NCBI GenBank assembly: GCA_964553325.1
Contig: CAZKKI010000014.1
Span: 1 to 64,000, forward strand
Length of the DNA stretch: 64,000 nucleotides
Reading direction: 5' to 3'
DNA from: BMS3ABIN04 sp964553325
Lineage (GTDB): Bacteria > Bacteroidota > Ignavibacteria > Ignavibacteriales > Melioribacteraceae
Made by a program: the position numbers and the translations under genes. A model generated the notes under the pieces. It had not been told where the DNA came from. It worked only from the letters and a program-made list of their open reading frames with translations, and did no database searches. Shown here piece by piece: positions 36,895-45,983 of this stretch; position 1 is the first letter of the stretch, and every line of letters starts with the position of its first letter.

Positions 36895-37029
36895 ATATAA
36901 TATCATCCTACAATTTAATGTTAATCAAGTTTTGGTTTCACGTAAAGTTTCGATTTACTAAGTTCGCAAAGTGTTTAATCAAATCCACCTCCGGCACGTG
37001 AGTTACATGGCGGGAATAAAAACGGACTT

Positions 37030-37052
37030 ACAAATGCCATACATTTGTATGG
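37030..37052. promoter_or_regulatory. Overlapping inverted repeats upstream of lexA
   Basis: CCATACA-TT-TGTATGG (37037-37052) has 7-bp perfect arms; it overlaps ACAAATG-ccata-CATTTGT (37030-37048), also 7-bp arms. It lies in the 262-bp gap between the hybrid kinase stop and lexA. No T-tract, so it is not a typical terminator; an operator, possibly for LexA itself, is the simplest guess. Confidence 0.4.
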
Positions 37053-37168
37053 TAAAAATACAAAATCCGGTTTTATTTCGCAAGGAATACCAACTGCGAA
37101 ATTTTATAATTCCGATTTGCAGAATAATTGGTTTTTATAAATGCGGTTGGAAGAACGCGAGCGAGTGC

Positions 37169-40054
37169 TTATATTTTTCCGAGTTTTCGGAGCGCTTCCA
37201 TTACTTCTTTGCGTAAAAACGGTTTTGGTATGTATTCGCTGAAACCTAAACTCAAATATTTTTCCCGGTCGCCGGCTTCGGTATAAGCCGTAACGGCAAT
37301 AACTGGAACGTTTTCATAACCGGGAAGGCTTTTTACAATTTTCAAAGCATCTATTCCGTTAAAATCCCCCGCCAATCTGATATCCATTAAAATGAAATCG
37401 TATTTTTCTTTAACCAACAACGGTAGGGCTTTTTCCAAACTTTCGGCAAAACCTATTTTTTTCAAATCCTTCATTTGATTTTCAAAAAGCAAGCGGGAAT
37501 CAAATTGATCTTCCAAATAAAAACAACTTAAATTTTCAATATTGGATTCAACCCGGTTTTCATCCTCGGAATTCATCCCGGTTGCAATTTCAACGGATTT
37601 TTCTTCACGTGTTTCTTCAATCGCTTTTTCATTTTGATGGAACCCGATTATTTCCGCTTCTTCCCTTTCCTTGCTTTTCCCGTTTGTTTCCGTTTTTTCG
37701 CCGGTAGGTTTCTCTTCCGTAGAAAGACTTTCCTCGAATTTTTCCGGAATTAAAATAGCGAATTTAGCCGGCACTCCGTCTTCCGTTAAAATTTCAAATC
37801 CGGCATTAAACAAGCGCGCTAACTTTTTCACCAATCTGATTACAATTCCGGAAATACCGTAATTTTGCACATCGGTAAATTCGTTCGATATGAAAACGGC
37901 TTTTAATTTTTCAAGAAATTCGTTCGATGCAACGCCTTCCGTATCCGCGAAACTAATGACGATTTTACCGTTAACCGGCTTCGATTCCGCAAACAAATTA
38001 CCCGTTTTGCCGACCGAAGCGGCTAATTTTATTACCGTCGTTAAAATTATTCCAAACCGTTTAGCATCGGTTTCAATTTCACCCTCACTTTCCGGAACGA
38101 CAAACTTAACGCCGTTTTCTTCGAAGAATTGAGATAGATTGTGCGAAACATCCTCAAAAATTTTCGAAACGGGTATTTTCCTCAAATCAAGTTTCATTTT
38201 ACCCGATTCCAACAACGCATATTGACTTGCCGCATCCATAATTTGGAGAAGTATTTTCTGGTTTTGCCAAATTATTTCAGCGGATTCGTTTTGTTCTTCC
38301 GTCGGATTTTCCAATCCTTCGATAATTTCATGAGTAAATCCTAAAATTACGTTAATCGGCGTAAGAATTTCGTGAAATAAATCCGATAGGAAATTGAAGT
38401 CCAATGTTTTGCCATTGCCAACAACTTCTATTTCTTTCTCGGTTTGCCCGGGCTTCCGTTCTTCCGGTTCGGTTAAATTTATTACAAAAGCGTAAAACTC
38501 CTCATCCGAACGGGAAAGCGGAATTCCATTTAAACGCGCCTCTATTAATTTACCGTCGGCCGATTTTATGTTTGTCTCGAATGAAAATCTCTCTTTTCTG
38601 CTTTCCGCTTCCGAAAAAATATCGCTTAGCCATTCCCAATTTTTCTTGTCAATCAAACTGAAAAACGGGTGGTTATCCAGATATCTTTTTTCGTAACCCA
38701 GCTTTTTTTCCACCGCTTCGTTTGCAAAAGTAATAAATCCGTTTTTATCCGTAATTATTACAAGTTCTTCCAAATCGTTAAAAATTTCTTTTTCGCTTTT
38801 TTCGGTCTGCGGCTTTGTTTTTTCTTCATTTTCTACAGGTTGAAGAACATTAACTTGCGCTTTTTTCCCGTTAAAAAGGATATCGGAATTCAAAATTTCC
38901 ACTTCGAACAAGGTTCCGTCTTTCTTCTGATGTTGTACCGGACCTATTTTATCTTTCGAATTGAATTCGGCTTTAGACACTTCGAGTAAAATTTGAACAT
39001 TTTCGGGTGAATATAAATCGGCAACCGTTAAATTTTTAAGCTCATCAAGTTCGTATCCGTATAATTCCGCAGCTTTTTGATTTGCTTCCAAAATATTCAA
39101 GGTTTCCGAATCGTACACATAAACCGGTTCGGGTAATATTTTGATTAGATGTTCCAACATATTTCCGGTTAAACTGTAAACTCCTTTGTCATCGAATAAA
39201 TTTTCCTTCGCCTTTCGCGGTTTTCCGTTGCAATCAATTTCGATTTCTTCAATAAATATTTCACATTCGACGGAAATTATTCCTAAAACTCTATTTTCTT
39301 TATCCAAAATAGGATATTGTAACAGCCAAAATTTTTGATTTACATCACTTTCCGGTGTTAAATTATGTTCGATTATGAAAATCGGCATTGCAGTTAAAGA
39401 AATTATGCGTGCCGTCTTTTCGAAAAGCAGACTAAGTTTAATAGGCAGAATTTCCGATTCTTCTCTTTTTAATATTTCTCCGCTTGGACCGGCGTATTTT
39501 TCCACGAATTCTCGGTTGCATATTTTTAATTCGTTATCCGTTCCTTTAATCCAAAACGGTAACGGGTAACCGTCTATTTTCCGTTTGAAATCTTTTTCTT
39601 CTACCAAAGTAAACGGATATTCTTGCAAAGAGCGGTCAATAAGTTTTTTAACATCTTCCGAAACAGGGATTTCCTCGAACGAATAATCCGTAAATACTGG
39701 AATTTCAGCTTCAGTTTCCGTATCGATAATAACGATTTGGAAATATTTTTCGCCTTCCGCACGAAATTCGGTTATAATTACTTTCCGCTTATTTGAGTCA
39801 AACTCCAAATGATTACATGTATAAATTTGTATTTTGCCCGCTGAAAGTATCTTTTCCCTGTCGTTGAAAATTTCCGGAGAAAACTTATCGCTTTTTAATC
39901 CGGTTATTTCTTTGCCCGTATGAATATCCTGAAACAATTCTTCCGCCGGTTTATTGAAAGAAACAACGGTGAGATTATCGTCCGTAATTATACAAGGGGA
40001 ATTCAATTCCGTGTTCGAAAACCTTGCAATATGTTTAACGAGCTCTTTCATCAA
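37169..40054 (-). CDS. PAS-domain hybrid histidine kinase with degenerate ATPase domain and C-terminal receiver
   Basis: 961 aa, no transmembrane segment. PAS-like domains at ~1-115, ~300-405 and ~425-530. Dimerisation box FLSDLFHEILTPINVILGF keeps the phospho-acceptor H561. The expected HATPase (660-770) lacks a recognisable N-box asparagine (DAKRFGIILTTVIKLAASVG), the G1 DxGxG (SFADTEGVAS) and the GTGLGL loop (NYGISGIVI). The receiver (843-961) is intact: acidic pair E848/D849, D891, T922, K944. Probably a cytoplasmic sensor whose own kinase activity is doubtful; it could be a scaffold or phosphatase. A CRP-like site lies 136 bp upstream. Confidence 0.85.
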   Translation of the reverse strand: MMKELVKHIARFSNTELNSPCIITDDNLTVVSFNKPAEELFQDIHTGKEITGLKSDKFSPEIFNDREKILSAGKIQIYTCNHLEFDSNKRKVIITEFRAEGEKYFQIVIIDTETEAEIPVFTDYSFEEIPVSEDVKKLIDRSLQEYPFTLVEEKDFKRKIDGYPLPFWIKGTDNELKICNREFVEKYAGPSGEILKREESEILPIKLSLLFEKTARIISLTAMPIFIIEHNLTPESDVNQKFWLLQYPILDKENRVLGIISVECEIFIEEIEIDCNGKPRKAKENLFDDKGVYSLTGNMLEHLIKILPEPVYVYDSETLNILEANQKAAELYGYELDELKNLTVADLYSPENVQILLEVSKAEFNSKDKIGPVQHQKKDGTLFEVEILNSDILFNGKKAQVNVLQPVENEEKTKPQTEKSEKEIFNDLEELVIITDKNGFITFANEAVEKKLGYEKRYLDNHPFFSLIDKKNWEWLSDIFSEAESRKERFSFETNIKSADGKLIEARLNGIPLSRSDEEFYAFVINLTEPEERKPGQTEKEIEVVGNGKTLDFNFLSDLFHEILTPINVILGFTHEIIEGLENPTEEQNESAEIIWQNQKILLQIMDAASQYALLESGKMKLDLRKIPVSKIFEDVSHNLSQFFEENGVKFVVPESEGEIETDAKRFGIILTTVIKLAASVGKTGNLFAESKPVNGKIVISFADTEGVASNEFLEKLKAVFISNEFTDVQNYGISGIVIRLVKKLARLFNAGFEILTEDGVPAKFAILIPEKFEESLSTEEKPTGEKTETNGKSKEREEAEIIGFHQNEKAIEETREEKSVEIATGMNSEDENRVESNIENLSCFYLEDQFDSRLLFENQMKDLKKIGFAESLEKALPLLVKEKYDFILMDIRLAGDFNGIDALKIVKSLPGYENVPVIAVTAYTEAGDREKYLSLGFSEYIPKPFLRKEVMEALRKLGKI

Positions 40055-40187
40055 TTGCGTTATTTCATTGTTTTTGCTTTAGTTATGGATTTTACCTAAA
40101 GTGTTTCTTTAAATATTGAAATGTAATTTATCTTTTACGGATAGATAAAATAACTTGTTAACAATGAACAAATATTTTGATACAATC

Positions 40188-40207
40188 TATGTGATGGAAA
40201 TCACATA
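40188..40207. promoter_or_regulatory. Perfect CRP/FNR-family-like palindrome
   Basis: TATGTGATGGAAATCACATA: 8-bp perfect arms around GGAA, containing TGTGA-N6-TCACA, the CRP consensus. It is in the 202-bp gap upstream of the hybrid kinase gene (start 40054) and downstream of the epimerase stop, so it most likely regulates the kinase. Confidence 0.6.
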
Positions 40208-40256
40208 TCGTTATATAAGCGGATTTTTCGTAGTAACCGGCAGTCATTTAAACCGG

Positions 40257-41414
40257 TCAAATTCTTTCAAACACTTTATTATCGGGTTTCAATCCGATTC
40301 CCGGGTAATCCGTTAGGGTTATTTTGCCGTCAACCACTTTAGTACCTTCAAAAGGATCGTTACTAATTAACAAATTGCCGTCTAAATCCGCCCAATCGAC
40401 CATCGGTGAAAGTTGAGAAGCAGCCGAAATTGCGCAAGAGGTTTCCGTCATACATCCTATCATCACTTTCATACCCAGCGAACGGGCAAGATTCAGCATT
40501 TTATGTGCTTCGCGTAACCCGGTACATTTCATTAATTTTATATTAATTCCGGAATAAACACCGTAAGCTTTTATTACATCGGGAATTCTTTGAAGCGCTT
40601 CATCGGCAATGATCGGCAAAGGACTGTTTTCCGTAAGCCATGCAATATCGTCGATTTGAGTTTTTGGCATAGGTTGTTCCACAAATTCAACATTTTGCTC
40701 TTTTAACCAATTAGCCATTTCCAAAGCGTAATGTTTATCTTTCCACCCTTGATTTACGTCAACGGTTAACGGTACATCGGTTACCGCTCGTACCGCTTTT
40801 ATCATTTCCTTGTCGTTGCCTCTTCCCAATTTTACCTTGAGGATTTTGAAATGTGAAGCTTCCTTTACTTTTTGTTTAACCACTTCCGGTTTATCAATAC
40901 CGATAGTAAATGTTGTGTACGGAGTTTTATCTTTATCGTATCCCCAAATTTTGTACCACGGTTGACCCAAAAGTTTTCCAACCAAATCGTGCAATGCGAT
41001 ATCAACGGAAGCTTTTGCCGCCGGATTTCCCTCTTCTATCGAGTCAACGTATGTTAAAATATCTTCCAATTCAAACGGATCTTTAAATTTGGAAAAATCC
41101 ACTTTACTTAAAAATTTGGTTGCGGTTTCGTGGGATTCACCCAAATAAGGAGGCATTGAAGCTTCGCCGTACCCGATTACGCCGTCGTATTCCAGTTTGG
41201 TTATAACAACCGGCGTTGTTGTTCTTGAGCTTGTTGCTATAGTGAAAACATGCTTCAATTGTAATGTGTAAGGTTTAAAATTAAAATTCATGGTTTTGTT
41301 CGTGTTTTGTTTTAAATTTTTTCCGAATATTTTTGCCGGAACCGAATTAGCGGCAATTGTTCCGCCCAAAATGATTCCGCTGTTCTTAATGAATTCCCTT
41401 CTGTTCTGTTTCAT
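40257..41414 (-). CDS. Exported dipeptide (L-Ala-D/L-Glu type) epimerase
   Basis: 385 aa, enolase superfamily. N-terminus NRREFIKNSGIILGGTIAA is a twin-arginine (Tat) signal. Acid/base lysines in the K-x-K motif (K193, K195 of LKVKLGRG), metal ligands D219 (VDVNQGW), E246 (FVEQPMP) and D271 (IIADEAL), and K293 (NIKLMKC) all fit the dipeptide epimerase family. It epimerises L-Ala-D-Glu to L-Ala-L-Glu, allowing murein peptides to be used. It overlaps the NlpC/P60 gene by 4 bp. Export is unusual, as YkfB/YcjG are cytoplasmic. Confidence 0.9.
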   Translation of the reverse strand: MKQNRREFIKNSGIILGGTIAANSVPAKIFGKNLKQNTNKTMNFNFKPYTLQLKHVFTIATSSRTTTPVVITKLEYDGVIGYGEASMPPYLGESHETATKFLSKVDFSKFKDPFELEDILTYVDSIEEGNPAAKASVDIALHDLVGKLLGQPWYKIWGYDKDKTPYTTFTIGIDKPEVVKQKVKEASHFKILKVKLGRGNDKEMIKAVRAVTDVPLTVDVNQGWKDKHYALEMANWLKEQNVEFVEQPMPKTQIDDIAWLTENSPLPIIADEALQRIPDVIKAYGVYSGINIKLMKCTGLREAHKMLNLARSLGMKVMIGCMTETSCAISAASQLSPMVDWADLDGNLLISNDPFEGTKVVDGKITLTDYPGIGLKPDNKVFERI

Positions 41415-42613
41415 TTTACCATTCTGTAATAATTATTGGTTTTAATTAATTTCACTCCGTTTTTACCAACGGAAGACAAAATTCTTTGTGTCCAAAGATA
41501 TGCGTTATATCTGTATCGATTGAACTCTTTATCCGATTTCACAAAACTGTTTATTTTAACTTTTCCCGCTTCATGGATATATTTTCCGTTTCCGATATAA
41601 ATTCCGACGTGAGTAACTTTAGCCTTTTTCCCGTTTTGAGCTTTCTTCCCGAAAAAGACCAAATCACCAGGCTGAAATTTATCGAGGGCGATTTTATCGT
41701 CGACAAATTCGCCGACCAACGCTTGTTGCGAAGCATCGCGAGGTAAAATTATTCCGTTCATAAAATACACCGTTTTGGTAAACCCGCTACAATCGAATGC
41801 CTTTGCCGAAGTTCCGCCCCAAAGATAAGGAATTCCGTGAAACCGTTCGGCGGTTTCCACAATAGATTTTTGAGAAGGTTTAGCTTTTTTCAGCCAATCG
41901 GAAAATATTTCAACGTCTTTAGCCAAAACGTAACCTTCTCTGCCGTCGGGGTATTTAACTTTCACAAAATTTCCGGCAGTTCCGCTGTACTCCAATAAAT
42001 CGCCTATCACCAAGTCCGATATCCGAAAAGATTTCGTGGCGGGTTTCGAGTAAGCAAATCCGTAATCTTTTATAAAAATTACTTTCGGTGATTTCAGATA
42101 GTCGTTTTTTTCCTTTTCGGTAACGGGAATTATTCCTTCGTCGTCAACCCAGGAAATATATTCGTCAGGCGTTTGAACCAAATACCAACCGTTTTGTTTT
42201 TTGTAAATTTTCACCACTGTTCCAAGTAATGCCTGTGTAGCCAATTCGGCAGGATGTTTGGGTTTACTTCTTATATTTGCGACGGATACATTTACGATTC
42301 CCCATATCTTTTCCGCCAATTTATCGGAAGGTAATAAATCGAATTCCCTTTGGATATTCAGTTTTTGATTATCCAAAAAAACTTCCACTCTTTTTATTGC
42401 TTCGGGTTGATTGGTTTCGATTTTAAGAATTGAGTGGCCGTCCGATTTATTTATTGAATAATTGAAAATCGAAACGCGTTTATCCGGAGCAAACTCGGTT
42501 TTAACCGAATCGAGAAATGCGGTTAATTTTTCCATATTTTTATTTTCCTTGGAACAAGAAGCGAATGTAAAAAGTAAGAATAAGATGCTTATCGATAATA
42601 TTGTTTTTTTCAT
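41411..42613 (-). CDS. NlpC/P60 cell-wall endopeptidase, lipoprotein with SH3-like domains
   Basis: 400 aa. Lipobox FASC (C20). Bacterial SH3-type segments at ~100-165 and ~185-235 precede an NlpC/P60 domain (250-380) with catalytic C275 (KAFDCSGF), H335 (THVGIYIG) and H347 (YIHEAG). The arrangement matches YkfC-like gamma-D-glutamyl-L-diamino-acid endopeptidases. Coupled with the epimerase (4-bp overlap), it would release L-Ala-D-Glu in the periplasm for epimerisation. Confidence 0.92.
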   Translation of the reverse strand: MKKTILSISILFLLFTFASCSKENKNMEKLTAFLDSVKTEFAPDKRVSIFNYSINKSDGHSILKIETNQPEAIKRVEVFLDNQKLNIQREFDLLPSDKLAEKIWGIVNVSVANIRSKPKHPAELATQALLGTVVKIYKKQNGWYLVQTPDEYISWVDDEGIIPVTEKEKNDYLKSPKVIFIKDYGFAYSKPATKSFRISDLVIGDLLEYSGTAGNFVKVKYPDGREGYVLAKDVEIFSDWLKKAKPSQKSIVETAERFHGIPYLWGGTSAKAFDCSGFTKTVYFMNGIILPRDASQQALVGEFVDDKIALDKFQPGDLVFFGKKAQNGKKAKVTHVGIYIGNGKYIHEAGKVKINSFVKSDKEFNRYRYNAYLWTQRILSSVGKNGVKLIKTNNYYRMVK

Positions 42614-42666
42614 ATTAATTTTTTTTAATTAGCTTCTTAATTTAGTTATTTTTCATAAAAATTAGT

Positions 42667-42674
42667 TACTTTTG
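42667..42674 (+). promoter_or_regulatory. Possible -7-like element (TACTTTTG) for grx-groES
   Basis: TACTTTTG fits TAnnTTTG, 80 bp upstream of the glutaredoxin ATG. No -33 TTTG nearby; no CIRCE heat-shock operator was found. Confidence 0.2.
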
Positions 42675-42753
42675 CAAGTGTTTTTTTGAAATTTTTCGGA
42701 AACCTTTTAGCTTGAAAATCATCGTATTGGATTAAACTAAAAACGGAGATGAT

Positions 42754-43005
42754 ATGAATGCAGCACAACCAAAAGTAATTATATTTACAACTCCGACTTG
42801 CAGTTTTTGCAATGCGGCTAAAAGGTATTTCAGAGAGAAAAAGATCAGGTTTAAAGAAATCGACGTATCCAGAGATCATAAGGCGGCAATGGATATGCAA
42901 AGACGTACCGGTTCGTCCGGCGTACCGGTGATTTTAATAAACAACCGCCCAATTGTCGGGTTTGATAAACCAAAAATAAATAGAATGTTAAACATAAAAA
43001 ATTAG
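42754..43005 (+). CDS. Glutaredoxin-like protein
   Basis: 83 aa thioredoxin-fold protein. Redox site C16-x-x-C19 in TPTCSFCNAAKRYF; VDVSRDHKAAMDMQRRTG and the cis-Pro motif SGVPVILINNRPIVGFD. Reduces disulphides with glutathione- or thioredoxin-type reductants; NrdH-like in size. Ten bp separate it from groES, so they share a transcript; GGAG precedes the ATG. Confidence 0.92.
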   Translation: MNAAQPKVIIFTTPTCSFCNAAKRYFREKKIRFKEIDVSRDHKAAMDMQRRTGSSGVPVILINNRPIVGFDKPKINRMLNIKN

Positions 43006-43015
43006 AGGAGATATT

Positions 43016-43288
43016 ATGAAAGTAAAACCAATGGACGATCGTGTACTTGTTGAACTATTGGAAGAAGAAACAAAAACGGCTTCGGGTATTATTATTCCCG
43101 ATACCGCCAAGGAAAAACCTACAATGGGTAAAGTTGTTGCCGTAGGTACCGATGAGGATCTTAAAGAATTCATCAAAGAAGGAGATAAAATTTTATTCGG
43201 TAAATACGGCGGTGAAGATATCACTTTGGACGGCAAAGAATACAAAATTGTTCAAAGAAGCGATATTCTCGCTATTCTGGAAGATTAA
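43016..43288 (+). CDS. groES: GroES co-chaperonin
   Basis: 90 aa. MKVKPMDDRVLVELLEEETKTASGIIIPDTAKEKP is the canonical start with the mobile loop (TASGIIIPD), and GKYGGEDITLDGKEYKIVQRSDILAIL the roof and C-terminal barrel. The heptameric lid of GroEL. groEL does not follow; a strong terminator does. AGAGGAG ahead of the ATG. Confidence 0.97.
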   Translation: MKVKPMDDRVLVELLEEETKTASGIIIPDTAKEKPTMGKVVAVGTDEDLKEFIKEGDKILFGKYGGEDITLDGKEYKIVQRSDILAILED

Positions 43289-43295
43289 ATCCGTT

Positions 43296-43323
43296 AAGGG
43301 GATGTTTTTCATCCCCTTTTTAT
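43296..43323 (+). terminator. Rho-independent terminator after groES
   Basis: AAGGGGATG-TTTTT-CATCCCCTT, 9-bp perfect stem with trailing TTTT, 8 bp after the groES stop. The rest of the 302-bp gap to the helicase gene holds only its own terminator. Confidence 0.9.
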
Positions 43324-43536
43324 TTCTTTTGATTCTCATTAGCTTTTCAGTAAACTATTACATCGTATCTTTTCCACTATAAAACTTTTTACTACGGTTT
43401 TACAAAATATACCCGAATCCGAATTTGTGACACGGCTTTTATGATTACGGTATTTTGTGCAACCGCTTGCGATTAATTTCAATTCTGCAATTTATGAAAA
43501 AGATTAAATTATTAAAGCTATACATTCAATCCGGAA

Positions 43537-43566
43537 CAAAAAAGCCGATGCAAAACCGCACCGGCT
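43537..43566 (-). terminator. Rho-independent terminator of the UvrD-like gene
   Basis: Minus strand GCCGGTGC-GGTTTT-GCATCGGC (8-bp stem, one G-T wobble) followed by six T, 25 bp after the helicase stop. Confidence 0.85.
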
Positions 43567-43590
43567 TCTTATTATTCGAAAGTTTGTCAA

Positions 43591-45765
43591 TTACACAAGT
43601 TTCAGATTTGCAAATTTGGTGAGCAAGGTTTTTCTTCCTACATTTTCAAAATCAACCGTTACCTTTTGCATATCGCCGTTACCGACAATCTGCAAAATTT
43701 TTCCGCGACCGAAAATATCGTGAACCACTTTACTACCGACACGTAACGATCTTCTTTCTTGGTTAAAATCGTCGAAACTTTCTTGATAAAATTCATCGTA
43801 GTACGATGCCTTTTTCCTTCCGCCTTTTCTCGAACCTGCTTTGTTCAATTCCGTAAAGGTTTCCGGGCTCAATTCTTCAAGAAATCTCGATTTGCTTTGA
43901 TATGCGACCTCGCCGAATCTGTAACGGGAACGTGCGTAAGTAATAAATACTTTTTCTTGAGCCCTTGTAATTGCAACATAAAACAATCTTCTTTCTTCGT
44001 CTATCTTCGAATCGGAATCGAATTTAGGATTTAACGGGAATATATCTTCTTCGCAACCGGTAATAAAAACAACGGGAAATTCCAGACCCTTGGCAGCGTG
44101 AATCGTCATCAAGGTAACTTTGTTTTCTTTCTCGTCATACTGATCGGCTCCGCTTAACAGCGACACTTCGGCTAGGAAGTCGTGAATCGTTGCGCCTTTG
44201 TTTTCTTTGGCAAATTGTTGAATTGCGGCAAGCAGCTCTTGCACGTTTTCATATCTTTGAAGAGATTCGGGAGTATTTTCCTCTTTGTACATTCTTAAAA
44301 TTCCCAACTCATCTACCAAAGCGGCCATCAACTCGGGTAACGATAATTTATCTTTCAATTCGATATACTTATTCAACAACAGTTTAAATTGTTTTACGTT
44401 TTTTTGAATTCTTTCCTTCACTTCGATAACCTCGAAAACGCGAGCCATCGTAGTGAACAAATTAATATTTAACTTGCGGGAAAATGCAATCATTTTACTT
44501 ATTGAAGTATTCCCGATTCCGCGTTGCGGAAAGTTCATAATCCGCAACAAACTTTCTTCGTCGTCTTGATTTGCCAAAACACGAAGATAAGCGATCAAAT
44601 CCTTAATTTCTTTTCTTCTGTAGAATTCCACGCCACCAATAATTTGATAGGGAATTTTTTCTCTGCGAAGAGCTTCTTCCAATGCTCTCGATTGAGAGTT
44701 AATTCTGTACAGAATGGCAATATCGTTAAAGGAAATTTTGCGCGAAGAAACTTCTTTTTTGATTTGTTTTGCAATCTGAAACGCCTCGTCTTTCTCGTCG
44801 GTGCAACGGATAATAGTTAATTGCTCGCCGTCGTTGTTGTTCGTCCACAATGTTTTCTTTATCTGATCCGCATTATTTTTAATAACGGAATCGGCTGCGG
44901 CAAGAATGGTTTTCGTCGATCTGTAATTTTGCTCTAGTCTGAATATTTTTGCTTTCGGAAAATCTTTTTGAAATTCAAGCATGTTACGAATATCGGCACC
45001 GCGCCAACCGTAAATACTTTGTGCGTCATCACCCACAACGCACAATTTAATGCGTGAAGTGGTGAATAACTTTAACAATTCATATTGAGCTCTGTTCGTA
45101 TCTTGAAATTCATCGACCAAAATGAATTTGAATTGTTTACGATATTTTTGCAAAATTCTTAAATGGTTATTAAACAGTTCAATCGGTTTAAGAAGCAAAT
45201 CATCGAAATCCATCGAGTTGTTCTCTTTCAACTTTTTATTGTAAGCCGAAAATATTTCACCGATTTTCTTTTCAACCGGGGTTTGTGCAATGTGACTTAA
45301 ATATTCTTCCGGCGTAATCATCTGATTTTTAAGATAGCTGATTTTATGTTGAACACCGGAAGCGGTTAATGATTCGTGATCGATATTGTATTCTTGCATT
45401 ATGTTGTTTACCAAAGATACCGAGTCGTCTCTGTCGTAAATGGAAAAATTCGAATCGTATCCCAACTTAGCCGCTTCGGCTCTTAAAATTCTTGCGAAAA
45501 TGGAATGAAAAGTTCCCATCCACAAATTATTGGCTTTTGCGCCGATTAATTTTTTAATTCTCTCCTTCATTTCCTGGGCGGCTTTGTTGGTAAAAGTCAA
45601 AGCCAAAATAGACGAAGGTTCGTATCCTTTATCAATTAAGTAAGCGATTTTGTAGGTTAACACTCTGGTTTTACCGGAACCAGCACCGGCTACAATCATC
45701 GAAGGTCCGTTTATGTACTCAACAGCTTCTCTTTGTTCTTCGTTTAATGCATTTTTAAGATTCAC
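43591..45765 (-). CDS. UvrD/PcrA-family DNA helicase
   Basis: 724 aa from a GTG at 45765, chosen because AGAGGTG lies just upstream and the family begins LNEEQREAVEY; the frame extends to 45846 without support. SF1A helicase: Walker A GAGSGKT (27-33), DExx FILVDEFQDTNRAQ, YGWRGADIRNM, LEQNYRSTKTIL, VTLMTIHAAKGLEFPVVFI and YVAITRAQEKVFITYA. C-terminal KVTVDFENVGRKTLL fits PcrA/UvrD tudor-like tail. Acts in nucleotide excision and mismatch repair and removes replication blocks. Confidence 0.96.
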   Translation of the reverse strand: MNLKNALNEEQREAVEYINGPSMIVAGAGSGKTRVLTYKIAYLIDKGYEPSSILALTFTNKAAQEMKERIKKLIGAKANNLWMGTFHSIFARILRAEAAKLGYDSNFSIYDRDDSVSLVNNIMQEYNIDHESLTASGVQHKISYLKNQMITPEEYLSHIAQTPVEKKIGEIFSAYNKKLKENNSMDFDDLLLKPIELFNNHLRILQKYRKQFKFILVDEFQDTNRAQYELLKLFTTSRIKLCVVGDDAQSIYGWRGADIRNMLEFQKDFPKAKIFRLEQNYRSTKTILAAADSVIKNNADQIKKTLWTNNNDGEQLTIIRCTDEKDEAFQIAKQIKKEVSSRKISFNDIAILYRINSQSRALEEALRREKIPYQIIGGVEFYRRKEIKDLIAYLRVLANQDDEESLLRIMNFPQRGIGNTSISKMIAFSRKLNINLFTTMARVFEVIEVKERIQKNVKQFKLLLNKYIELKDKLSLPELMAALVDELGILRMYKEENTPESLQRYENVQELLAAIQQFAKENKGATIHDFLAEVSLLSGADQYDEKENKVTLMTIHAAKGLEFPVVFITGCEEDIFPLNPKFDSDSKIDEERRLFYVAITRAQEKVFITYARSRYRFGEVAYQSKSRFLEELSPETFTELNKAGSRKGGRKKASYYDEFYQESFDDFNQERRSLRVGSKVVHDIFGRGKILQIVGNGDMQKVTVDFENVGRKTLLTKFANLKLV

Positions 45766-45983
45766 TGAAACACCTCTATTTTTTTGGAAGTGCAAAAATA
45801 ATAATAAAGGCTCCGATTTCCAAAATTTATACGAAAAAATCACCATTTTGTTTCATTCTGATACTTATTTGTCGCTAATTTTATACAATACGATGACATT
45901 TTATACTACAAATCGAAAGAATTGCCCCACAAACGGGATTATTAATTTTTTTTAATATTTTACATTCATAAAAGATTTTAAGG

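Noticed and set aside
36971..37216. Plus-strand 81-codon frame upstream of lexA
   Set aside because: Overlaps the end of the hybrid kinase gene, has no family-like sequence and no ribosome binding site; the region is better explained as regulatory DNA.
45766..45846. Longer N-terminus for the UvrD-like helicase
   Set aside because: The extra 27 residues do not match the family and AGAGGTG sits just ahead of the GTG at 45765.
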